Source of the DNA: Enterobacter pseudoroggenkampii
Lineage (GTDB): Bacteria > Pseudomonadota > Gammaproteobacteria > Enterobacterales > Enterobacteriaceae
Length of the DNA stretch: 64,000 bases
Direction: 5' to 3'
Assembly (NCBI RefSeq): GCF_026420145.1
Contig: NZ_JAPMLV010000005.1
Coordinates: 124,001-188,000 of the forward strand
A program made the translations under genes and the position numbers. Of the stretch, positions 8,518 through 15,709 are shown piece after piece; the stretch's first letter is position 1, and the number at the start of each line of letters is the position of its first letter. The notes under the pieces were generated by a model. It saw only the letters and a list, made by a program, of their open reading frames with translations, did no database searches and was not told the origin of the DNA.

Positions 8518-8755
8518 TGCTTTTGCGCTAGTCCAGCAGCTCATACAGCCAATCACTGACAAAGTATTACGCTTCCAGCGTCAGACTTTCTTTTAATTTT
8601 TGATTAAAAAATAACAAGTCATTGTCTTAAAAAACAAAGACAGGCCGTAAACATGATCTGTTTTGAACTTCTATACCAGCTACGCGTATACGCTTGCCCG
8701 AATGGTCTGCGAAAGCAGGATGGAGATCCACACGCAAAAAGGAAGGAATATTCGA

Positions 8756-9238
8756 ATGGCTATACCGGCTTATCTATGGCTGAAGGACGATGGTGGCGCG
8801 TTGATTAAAGGCGGAGTTGATGTTCAACACAGAGAATGCAGCATTGAAGTGAAAGGTTTTCATCATAACCTTGTTATCCCAACAGATAATGCAACCGGTA
8901 AAATAACCGGTACGCGAATGCACTCACCTATGTTGATCATTAAGGAATTCGATTGTTCAAGCCCATACCTCTACAAAGCCGTTGCGACAGGTCAAAACCT
9001 GTCATCAGCTGAGATAAAGTGGTATCGAATAAATTACTCTGGCATGGAAGAAGAGTATTTCAACATGTTGCTTGAAGACGTCAGGATAGTGTCGATTTCC
9101 CCTGCGATGGCTTCAGGCGATAACCCTAACGAAAACCATATGGAAACCATCGAACTCAGGTACGAGAAAATCACCTGGAAGCATAACGATGGGAACATCA
9201 TCTTTAGTGATGCATGGAACGAGCGTCAATCGGCGTAA
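8756..9238 (+). CDS. hcp: Hcp family type VI secretion protein (orphan)
   Basis: This 160-residue protein fits the Hcp1 family: it starts MAIPAYLWLKDDGG, has the central SSPYLYKAVATGQNLSSAEIKWYRIN and ends ITWKHNDGNIIFSDAWNERQ. Hcp forms the hexameric tube rings of the T6SS and can carry small effectors in its lumen. The start at ATG 8756 is preceded by GGAAGGA; an open frame upstream to 8663 is not part of the family. No other T6SS structural gene occurs in the window, so this is an orphan whose apparatus must be elsewhere. Non-typical residues (VQHREC, FHHNLVI) suggest a diverged, possibly cargo-adapted copy. Confidence 0.92.
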   Translation: MAIPAYLWLKDDGGALIKGGVDVQHRECSIEVKGFHHNLVIPTDNATGKITGTRMHSPMLIIKEFDCSSPYLYKAVATGQNLSSAEIKWYRINYSGMEEEYFNMLLEDVRIVSISPAMASGDNPNENHMETIELRYEKITWKHNDGNIIFSDAWNERQSA

Positions 9239-9245
9239 ACATCAT

Positions 9246-9264
9246 AAGGGGCTTTCAGCCCCTT
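9246..9264. terminator. Palindrome between convergent hcp and DUF1493 gene
   Basis: AAGGGGCTTTCAGCCCCTT is a perfect inverted repeat lying between the two stop codons. It is a likely bidirectional terminator, although the flanking T-tracts are short. Confidence 0.6.
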
Positions 9265-9580
9265 AGTCATATAGCCAGCGCCCCGCTTTTGCCGACTCAA
9301 TAATCATTTCGAGATTTAGCGGCTTGTACTGCCGATCGCGGAATTTTTTTCTGAGCCGAAACTGAAACCAATACAGCTCCGGTTCAAAATAATGGTCCAT
9401 CACAAAGTTGCTATATTCAATTCCATACCGGGTGAAAAGGTCAAGCAGCATGTCCTCAAGATCTTCTGGTACGAGATTGAAATGCTCCTGGAAGGTCCAT
9501 TCTTTCCTTGCCGGAGTTTTACGGTCACTATAATTCTCAGTGATGTAATCTAGTAATTCTTGCTCATCAGGAAGCAACAT
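9263..9580 (-). CDS. DUF1493-like small acidic protein
   Basis: This 105-residue acidic protein (MLLPDEQELLDYITENYSD ... LNLEMIIESAKAGRWLYD) resembles DUF1493 proteins, small acyl-carrier-like helical proteins often found in enterobacterial effector loci. It has no signal peptide and no membrane span. Its ATG overlaps the stop of the preceding 150-residue gene by 1 bp (TGATG), so the two are translationally coupled. It converges on hcp. Coupling to a small glycine-rich protein beside Hcp makes an immunity or chaperone role possible; that is inference. Confidence 0.7.
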   Translation of the reverse strand: MLLPDEQELLDYITENYSDRKTPARKEWTFQEHFNLVPEDLEDMLLDLFTRYGIEYSNFVMDHYFEPELYWFQFRLRKKFRDRQYKPLNLEMIIESAKAGRWLYD

Positions 9581-10032
9581 CAGAAGTATGTCCAGGCAAT
9601 ACGATCTTTAGGTCGCGCGATGAGGTTGTACTTGCTTCTCGTTTCTCTGGCAACCGTAATAAAAATAATCACCGCCTGAGTATAGCCAACATACGGAACC
9701 GCCCGCCCTACTGCTGCCCCGACCTTGTTTGTTAGACGTGTCTTACCCATACCAATGGTGGTTTCGACCCTTATGCCATCGGGGAAACGTGCTCCCTTTA
9801 AAATACGCCGCGCCACTTTCGAGGCAATACTTGTCCGTGATCCGGATGCACCCAGGACCTTTCGCTTAGGCAGAAGGGGTTGCCCAGCCAAAATGGTTGC
9901 AGCAGTCTCAACCGTCACCCCTATATGATTTGCAAGACCTTCAGCAAATATGAGCAAAAATAGCTCCTGCGCTGTTACGTTAGCATTACCGTGATAGAAA
10001 TATGTTCCACCAGACTCTTCAACCGTGTCCAT
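9580..10032 (-). CDS. Uncharacterised 150-aa Hcp-linked protein with glycine-rich membrane-like segment
   Basis: I do not recognise this protein with certainty. It begins MDTVEESGGTYFYHGNANVT, has a basic middle (KVARRILKGARFPDGIRVET) and a glycine/alanine-rich stretch KVGAAVGRAVPYVGYTQAVI of the type seen in membrane-inserting toxin domains. The start at ATG 10032 is set by GAAAGGA just upstream. The upstream sequence and first codons are shared with a second, truncated copy at 11747-11944 (MDTIEESG). It is coupled to the DUF1493 gene by a 1-bp overlap. Together they could be an effector and its partner, but nothing in the sequence proves it. Confidence 0.6.
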   Translation of the reverse strand: MDTVEESGGTYFYHGNANVTAQELFLLIFAEGLANHIGVTVETAATILAGQPLLPKRKVLGASGSRTSIASKVARRILKGARFPDGIRVETTIGMGKTRLTNKVGAAVGRAVPYVGYTQAVIIFITVARETRSKYNLIARPKDRIAWTYF

Positions 10033-10343
10033 TACGCGTCCTTTCTCTCGTTTTGAGCCAGAGTAAATCCATATCTGAAACAAGGATGCTGTCACCGTCC
10101 ATTTTTCTTAAAACTCAGAATAGCGCCCGCAAGACAGTTTTATGCTTTTGGTCTCTCCCCAACCCAGGGATCGTTCCTACCTGCGCCCAGCAGTTTGTTT
10201 TTGAAGATAAACAAACACGCCTCATTAAAATTCTCCGCCCCCAGCCGTTCCGAGAGCGCCGTCCGTTTACGATAGAGACTTTTCACCGACGTATTCAGCT
10301 CGCCTGCAACCTCCTCCATTAACATCCCTGCCCTCAACATGGA
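10009..10343. repeat. Long direct repeat, copy A (~330 bp)
   Basis: This segment is homologous, same orientation, to 11921-12246. Both hold the start of an MDT[VI]EESG gene, its upstream region (for example GAGCCAGAGTAAATCCA) and the 3' part of a LuxR-type regulator gene on the minus strand. Long blocks such as AGATAAACAAACACGC and CTTTTCACCGACGTATTCAG are conserved. The two copies bracket the DUF4225-like gene and its convergent partner. Confidence 0.88.
10140..10343 (-). pseudogene. Truncated LuxR-type regulator (C-terminal HTH remnant)
   Basis: The codons encode LRAGMLMEEVAGELNTSVKS, YRKRTALSERLGAENFNEAC and LFIFKNKLLGAG, nearly the same as the C-terminus of the full regulator at 12069-12647. 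The N-terminal receiver-like part is missing; the homology breaks at about 10343. The original TAG stop has become TGG, so the frame runs on to 10140. It lies in repeat copy A and looks like the by-product of a duplication. Confidence 0.85.
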
Positions 10344-10661
10344 CTGACCCCGCCAACCACTCAGCGAAATGAGTAAATTACTCAACAGGATAGGGGCTCT
10401 CCCCGTCATCCGGCTTTATCGAAAGTGCAAAGATTGCTTTCAGATATGTAGGGCAGCTATTCACTGGAGCAGGAGTGGCACAACACATGTGAGCACCGGC
10501 GACAAAGCAGGCCGAGGAGCGAAGCTGCAAAAAGCGACTTCTGCTTCAGACCCCGTAACTACATTGCTACTATATTGTCCATGCGTTGGCACGCATGGCT
10601 GTCAGAGGGAGCCGTTTATCAGTCTAAACAGATGCCGGTAAAGCAATTGAGAGGAATTACA
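10344..10661 (+). promoter_or_regulatory. Leader of the DUF4225-like gene with a perfect inverted repeat
   Basis: This 318-bp stretch holds no convincing gene. A perfect 7-bp inverted repeat CCATGCG-ttggca-CGCATGG lies at 10579-10598, 63 bp before the start codon. It is a candidate operator or RNA hairpin. GAGAGG at 10649-10654 is the ribosome site for ATG 10662. Confidence 0.45.
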
Positions 10662-11480
10662 ATGGATGCAGCATTGCTTAACATGATGCAATCAGGTGGA
10701 AGAAATAAAGCCTGGGCGGAAACGATGGTGAATATGGAAGCCAGAAAACTGGTAAATACAGCCAACACTCTGTCGGCTTTTCATCTCAGCGATGGTCTGA
10801 CTCGAATGAAGTTTATTCAGGAAATTCGGGACCTCATAGAACAACAGTTTACGTTAGCTCGTCGTGCTAAATCAGATGAAGAATGCATGGAATGCGTTAA
10901 AAAACTTAGAGAAGAAAACTATAACCTTCTGGAACAAGCTCGTTTATTACGAACTAAGGCAGCGAAGCTTTACGCTAAAGTCGAGTTCATCCGAGAGAAT
11001 AACAAAATTGTTGGGTATGTGATCTCGGCAGTTAGTGTTGTCCTGGCCGGTGCTGAAATAGCCGCAGGATTTACCCTTATTGGCACTATGACCCCTCTCG
11101 GGGTCCTTGCTGGTGCGGTTCTGGTTACTGACGGGGCAAACAGCATCAGTAAAGAAGTGGCTCGCTACGCAACGAACAACACTACCAGTGAAGGGCTGGT
11201 CGCGGATGCCGCGATGTCTACAGCTGAGTTTATGGGCTTTAGTCGTGAGAACGGGTTAGGTGTCTACAAATCAATTTCACTGGCCGCTAACGCTTATACC
11301 ATTTTTGGCTTGTTGCGGCGACCAGGTACCTGGCGACTGTTTCGTTATCTACCCACAGACTATTACCGAAAGGTGAGCACGCTGAGCCGCCCGCAGCTTA
11401 CAATGAAAATTGCTGGTTATGGGGTCAAAGCTAAGATTATTTTTGATCTGTTGTCCGTCAGCGACCCGTCCCAGAATTAG
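10662..11480 (+). CDS. DUF4225-like protein, candidate T6SS membrane-targeting effector
   Basis: This 272-residue protein begins MDAALLNMMQSGGRNKAWAE. A helical, probably coiled-coil region (about 50-125) precedes a hydrophobic glycine-rich segment (about 128-170: IVGYVISAVSVVLAGAEIAA and MTPLGVLAGAVLVTDGANSI). The C-terminus has the LRRPGTWRLFRYLPTDYYRK motif, which I associate with DUF4225 proteins common around Hcp and VgrG genes. There is no signal peptide, as expected for T6SS cargo. A tail-to-tail overlap of 23 bp joins it to a two-span membrane protein that may be its immunity factor. It sits between two long direct repeats. The family call rests on memory of that motif and needs a profile search; the toxin role is inferred. 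Confidence 0.65.
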   Translation: MDAALLNMMQSGGRNKAWAETMVNMEARKLVNTANTLSAFHLSDGLTRMKFIQEIRDLIEQQFTLARRAKSDEECMECVKKLREENYNLLEQARLLRTKAAKLYAKVEFIRENNKIVGYVISAVSVVLAGAEIAAGFTLIGTMTPLGVLAGAVLVTDGANSISKEVARYATNNTTSEGLVADAAMSTAEFMGFSRENGLGVYKSISLAANAYTIFGLLRRPGTWRLFRYLPTDYYRKVSTLSRPQLTMKIAGYGVKAKIIFDLLSVSDPSQN

Positions 11481-11808
11481 TCAGCATTTTACGATAACGC
11501 CAGGATTTGTAGCCAAGTTTTGCTGGCGTTATATACCAGATAAAAGGGAGTACAATCAATAACGTGAGCGCAAGTGTCAGACTTGTATCCCTGGATGCAA
11601 GTAAAAGAGTTAAAGCCAGTATGATAAAGGCAATAATAGTTATCCACTTCATTGCCTTAAAACGATTGGCCAGATCATGAGTTACGCTATCAAACGAACC
11701 ACCGTAATTCTCGATATTGTTTTTTAGCTTTTGAAGATCTCGTTTACTAAAACCTGATTTTAAAAGTGCTTCTTCGCTCGTCATTCTGCCATCCGTCCCA
11801 TAACTCAC
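11458..11808 (-). CDS. Small two-span membrane protein, candidate immunity protein
   Basis: This 116-residue protein starts at GTG 11808 (an in-frame ATG at 11784 is an alternative). A soluble helical N-terminus (MTSEEALLKSGFSKRDLQKL) is followed by two membrane spans, WITIIAFIILALTLLLASR and LTLALTLLIVLPFIWYIT, and a basic tail. Small proteins with two spans are typical immunity factors against pore-forming toxins. It overlaps the 3' end of the DUF4225-like gene by 23 bp in convergent orientation, which is less usual than co-directional pairs. I do not recognise the family. Confidence 0.6.
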   Translation of the reverse strand: MSYGTDGRMTSEEALLKSGFSKRDLQKLKNNIENYGGSFDSVTHDLANRFKAMKWITIIAFIILALTLLLASRDTSLTLALTLLIVLPFIWYITPAKLGYKSWRYRKMLTNSGTGR

Positions 11809-11944
11809 TGAAACCTGTGACGAAGTTTAACTTAATTTGACGGATAAATCGCTCCTTGACGATATTTGTAAAATTTTTATTTAAATCAAATATTTGAAGA
11901 TATGCTACACAGTAGCGGTGACCAGACTCTTCAATCGTGTCCAT
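11747..11944 (-). pseudogene. Remnant start of an MDT[VI]EESG gene
   Basis: From ATG 11944, with ACAAGGA upstream, the frame reads MDTIEESGHRYCVAYLQIFD and stops after 65 codons. Only the first ~8 residues and the upstream region match the intact gene at 9580-10032; the rest is unrelated and overlaps the candidate immunity gene in another frame. It is best read as a gene start cut off by insertion of the effector cassette. A short expressed peptide cannot be excluded. Confidence 0.6.
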
Positions 11945-12246
11945 GACAACGTCCTTGTGTCGTTTTGAGCCAGAGTAAATCCAAACCCAAGGCCAGGAAG
12001 TTGTCCTCATCCAGCATTCTCAAAGCTCAGAATACCGCCCGCAATTTTGCTTTTGATCTCTCCCCACCCTAGGGATCGTTCCCACCTGCGTCCAGCAGTT
12101 TATTTTTAAAGATAAACAAACACGCTTCGTTGAAGTTCTCCGCCCCCAGGCGTTCCGAGAGCGCTGTTCGTTTGCGGTAGAGGCTTTTCACCGACGTATT
12201 CAGCTCATCGGCAATGGCTTCCATCGGCATCCCTGCCCTCAGCAGC
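11921..12246. repeat. Long direct repeat, copy B (~330 bp)
   Basis: This is the partner of 10009-10343. Copy B contains the intact 3' part of the LuxR-type regulator and the cut-off start of the MDTIEESG frame. Homology runs from ACCAGACTCTTCAA through ATCCCTGCCCTCA. Recombination between the copies would remove about 1.9 kb, including the effector and membrane protein genes. Confidence 0.88.
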
Positions 12247-12647
12247 CGCAGCATGATCGCTTCGTGCGTGCTAAGCCGTAAATTCAGCAGCCACTTCGTG
12301 GTCAGGCGCCTGCCCTTCATATTGAGCACCAGATTAAACAGCGAGGCCATATCCGGCGCAGTAAGCGACGTGTTCATAAACAGCTTCATACTGAGCAGAT
12401 TCTCCTCGCGGTGACGCATATCAAGCATAACGCAGCAGATTGTTTTTTTCGTTCTGGCCGGATGGCGTATCAGGTAATCATATAAACGGAGCGGACAACG
12501 ACTATCAATCAATACAGAATATTCATCTGCACCGTTATCAAATATGTTTCTGTCAATCGAGTCGAGCAGGATAATATCCGGAAAAAATATCCGCATTCCC
12601 CTGACAAGGTAGCGATCCTGAGTCACTAACACTATTGAAGTTGCCAC
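12069..12647 (-). CDS. LuxR-type (HTH) transcriptional regulator with degenerate receiver
   Basis: This 192-residue protein starts at GTG 12647, preceded by AAAGGGA at good spacing. The N-terminal half (MATSIVLVTQDRYLVRGMRI) looks like a receiver without clear phosphorylation residues. The C-terminal half is a LuxR-type HTH (about 128-185, LRAGMPMEAIADELNTSVKS and YRKRTALSERLGAENFNEAC). Its last ~65 codons are duplicated as the remnant at 10140-10343. It reads away from pgaA across a 579-bp gap and towards the effector island, so it could control either. Its target is unknown. Confidence 0.8.
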   Translation of the reverse strand: MATSIVLVTQDRYLVRGMRIFFPDIILLDSIDRNIFDNGADEYSVLIDSRCPLRLYDYLIRHPARTKKTICCVMLDMRHREENLLSMKLFMNTSLTAPDMASLFNLVLNMKGRRLTTKWLLNLRLSTHEAIMLRLLRAGMPMEAIADELNTSVKSLYRKRTALSERLGAENFNEACLFIFKNKLLDAGGNDP

Positions 12648-13226
12648 TAACCATCCCTTTTAGATTAAAGCAAGAACGATCCTTCAGAAAGAAGGCCGCC
12701 TTCGTTTTATAGCGCTGTTATATTAACGATAAATGTATTCTGGCTTTGGACATCCCTCAATACAGACATTGATGAGTAAGACTTCCTGTAGACTATCATT
12801 CAATGTCTGCCATTAATTATAAATAAAAAACAATCGCAGAAAAGTCACTTCTCTAAACATTAAGAATTTTTGTCATGAAACTTCCCAAACATGCACCAGA
12901 AAGTACTTTAATTGAGGCGGATAAACGTCATTAAAAATATATACAAAACTGTCACAATAAAAATAAAATCATTTTATTTCAGTTAGTTACGATTAATCCT
13001 CCAATTCAAAATAATCATTAAAACCTGCTCATTCCAGAATTATCTCAAAACTACTCAGCCGCTTTTCAGCATATTTATCCGGCAACATATCAGGTGTACA
13101 TTACCTCCCATCCAGTCTACTGAGATGAGGATCCATAATTACCTTTAAGTAAGTACCCCGTAACATCACTGCATTCAGATTTAATGTTCTCATTTATGGC
13201 CTTTTACGCTGAGCTTAAAGGCGGCC
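12648..13226 (+). promoter_or_regulatory. Long AT-rich pgaA promoter/leader region
   Basis: This 579-bp AT-rich stretch has no plausible gene. It should hold the pga promoter and a long untranslated leader. In E. coli the pgaA leader is bound by CsrA at GGA motifs. Here GGA triplets in ANGGA-like context occur at 13129-13131 (GAGGAT), 13239-13241 (AATGGAT) and 13271-13273 (TATGGAA), the last two around the start codons. Fewer sites are seen than in E. coli. Confidence 0.5.
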
Positions 13227-15707
13227 GTGTTATGCAATGGATTCATGATAAACAAATGGCAAATAGATATGGAAAGATCACTTAGCTTCAGTACATTATT
13301 CTTTTATCGCACCCCAACATTATTGTTTCTGTTATTACTCTTTCCTGTTCTGGTTCAGGCTACGGAATCCGTTTATGAGCAACAGATTCAACAGGCGCGT
13401 AACGGTAATTACACGTCGTTTCTCGATTATCTTCAGCGTTATCAGCAGCAGCATGCCCTGACGCCTGAACACGTCGCGGACTGGTTACAGGTGGCAGCCT
13501 GGGCAGGTCATGATGACGAGGTTATTCAGGTCTGGCAGCGCTACAGCATTTATATGCCGCTACCCGCCCGTGGCGTTGCGGCTGTCGCGCAATCCAGGCG
13601 AAATCAAAAGGCGTGGCAGCCCGCCCTGGCGCTCTGGGAAAAGGCGCGCAGCCTTGCGCCGGATAACGACGATTATCGTATCGGCTATATCAAAACCCTG
13701 GCCGATGCCCGCAAAGATACGCTTGCCCTGCAGGAAGCCCGGCGGCTGGTGGCGGAAAATCCCTCTCAGGCGCATCTTCAGACGCTGGCGTATGTCTGGT
13801 TACGCCAGGGAAAAAGCTGGGATCGGCTCTTAGCAGACACGCGCGCGCTGAATATCGCACCTGAGAATAAAACGCTCCTCAGGGAGCTGATTGATGCGCT
13901 AACGGATAACCGGGTCAATACCCCCGCGCTCCTTCTTTCACAAAAGGTGGCGCTGTCCCCCGCAGAGCGTCGTCGCCTTGAGCTGAATGCCGCAGCCGAA
14001 AGCGTTCGCCTTGCCGATGTGCCTGGCCGAACAGAAAAGGAGCGCCTGCAGCTTGCGCAATCTGCGCTGAATCGTTACGGCGCGCTGCTTGCTCGCTGGC
14101 AACGCGAGCCGCAGGCGGCGGAAGACATCATCCTTGCGCGTATCGACCGGCTCGGCGCGCTGTATGCCCATGGTGATTACCCGCGGGTCATCAGCGAATA
14201 TCAGGATCTGACGGCAGCCCAGCATCCGGTGCCGGGCTGGGCAATCGGCTGGGTGATCTCCGCGTACCTGCAGGAGAAAAACGCGGCTGCCGCCTTCGCG
14301 CTTCTGCAACGCTATCCGCAATACGCTTCCGACCCGCAGGACGAGGAGCACGCGCTTTTCTACGCCTGGCTGGATACGGGAGAGTATCCGTCCGCCCGCC
14401 GGTATGCAGAGCGCCAGACCCGCAACGTCCCCTGGACCCGTTACGATTTCGGCTCCCCTACCCCTCAGCCTAACGATCTGTGGCTTACCGGGCAGTCGCT
14501 CCGTTTTAACTATTTGCTGGCGACGAATGCCCTGCCGGAAGCCGAAAAGCTGGCACACCATCTGGCGACAACGGCGCCGGGCAATCAGGGATTACAGATT
14601 GACTACGCCACGCTGCTTCAGGCGCGGGGTCTGCCGCGCGCGGCCGAGCAAACGCTGAAAATGGCGGAGGCGCTGGAGCCCTCGAATCTGGAACTTGAGC
14701 AGCAGCAGGCTTACGTCGCCATGGATCTGCAGGAGTGGCGGCAGATGGATTTACTGGCCGACGACGTCATCACCCGCACGCCCGTCGATCGCAGCGCCAG
14801 GCGTCTGGACAGGCTACGCACCGTCCACCATATGTCCGAACTGCGCCTCAACGCGAGCAAGGGCTTGCACTCCGATAACCCCGTCAGCGGGACGCACGAC
14901 CTCAACTGGGACGCCACGCTCTATGGCCCGCCCGTAGCGGATAACTGGCGGCTGTTTGCCGGCACCCGCTATGCGCAGAGTAATTTCGAAGAAGGCAAAG
15001 GCACCAGCCGTCACCTGTTGGGCGGCGTCGAATGGCGACCACGCGACCTCCAGCTCGAAGCCGAGCTCTCCAGCAACCGCTATCACGGGGCAAACAAGCC
15101 GGGCGCTCGCCTCTCAACCTCGTACGTTCTGACGGATAACTGGCAGGTCAGCGGCAGCCTTGAACGCCTGTCGCGCACCACGCCCCTGCGGGCGTTACGC
15201 AACGGAATTAGCGCCAACCGGGGTGAAGGCGGGGTGCGCTGGTATCAAAACGAGCGCCGTGAGTACCAGTTCAGCGCCGCCCTCAGCCGCTTCTCAGACC
15301 ATAACCGCCGTCAGGAATACACCCTCATGGGTAAGGAGCGTCTCTGGCAGACCCCGTCCCTGACGCTGGATCTCGAACCAGGGATCGCCGCCAGTAAAAA
15401 CAGCCTGCACGACACGCTCTATTACAACCCGGCGCGGGACCTGTCCGTGACGGCCGCCCTGTCCATCGACCATGAAATGTATCGCCATTACGACACCCTC
15501 TGGAGCCAGCAGTTCGTGGCGGGTGGCGGCGGCTACTGGCAGAAAAATCAGTCCGCTGGCGCCATCACCCTGCTGGGTTACGGACAACGCGTTCAGTGGA
15601 ACAACGTCATGGACACCGGCGTGATGCTGAACTGGGACAAGCGCCCTTACGACGGCAAACGCGAGAGCAACCTCTCCGTCACGTTTGATGCGACTTTACG
15701 CTTTTAA
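13227..15707 (+). CDS. pgaA: Poly-beta-1,6-N-acetyl-D-glucosamine export porin PgaA
   Basis: This is an outer-membrane protein of 826 residues read from GTG 13227, which has the best ribosome site (AAAGG at 13217-13221). ATG codons at 13245 and 13269 give 820 and 812 residues, closer to the ~807 of E. coli. A signal sequence (TPTLLFLLLLFPVLVQA) precedes a periplasmic superhelix of TPR repeats (about 50-530) that binds deacetylated PNAG. The C-terminal ~290 residues form the beta-barrel, ending in Phe (VTFDATLRF). It is the first gene of pgaABCD; pgaB follows after 2 bp. Confidence 0.95.
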   Translation: MLCNGFMINKWQIDMERSLSFSTLFFYRTPTLLFLLLLFPVLVQATESVYEQQIQQARNGNYTSFLDYLQRYQQQHALTPEHVADWLQVAAWAGHDDEVIQVWQRYSIYMPLPARGVAAVAQSRRNQKAWQPALALWEKARSLAPDNDDYRIGYIKTLADARKDTLALQEARRLVAENPSQAHLQTLAYVWLRQGKSWDRLLADTRALNIAPENKTLLRELIDALTDNRVNTPALLLSQKVALSPAERRRLELNAAAESVRLADVPGRTEKERLQLAQSALNRYGALLARWQREPQAAEDIILARIDRLGALYAHGDYPRVISEYQDLTAAQHPVPGWAIGWVISAYLQEKNAAAAFALLQRYPQYASDPQDEEHALFYAWLDTGEYPSARRYAERQTRNVPWTRYDFGSPTPQPNDLWLTGQSLRFNYLLATNALPEAEKLAHHLATTAPGNQGLQIDYATLLQARGLPRAAEQTLKMAEALEPSNLELEQQQAYVAMDLQEWRQMDLLADDVITRTPVDRSARRLDRLRTVHHMSELRLNASKGLHSDNPVSGTHDLNWDATLYGPPVADNWRLFAGTRYAQSNFEEGKGTSRHLLGGVEWRPRDLQLEAELSSNRYHGANKPGARLSTSYVLTDNWQVSGSLERLSRTTPLRALRNGISANRGEGGVRWYQNERREYQFSAALSRFSDHNRRQEYTLMGKERLWQTPSLTLDLEPGIAASKNSLHDTLYYNPARDLSVTAALSIDHEMYRHYDTLWSQQFVAGGGGYWQKNQSAGAITLLGYGQRVQWNNVMDTGVMLNWDKRPYDGKRESNLSVTFDATLRF

Positions 15708-15709
15708 GG

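Noticed and set aside
8663..8755. N-terminal extension of hcp
   Set aside because: Hcp proteins begin MAIPAYLWL, and a good ribosome site precedes ATG 8756.
10575..10661. Longer start (10575) for the DUF4225-like gene
   Set aside because: It would run through the perfect inverted repeat at 10579-10598, while ATG 10662 has a GAGAGG ribosome site at proper spacing.
8484..13226. Prophage or integrative element at tRNA-Phe
   Set aside because: No integrase, excisionase, phage structural gene or repeated tRNA 3' end could be found.
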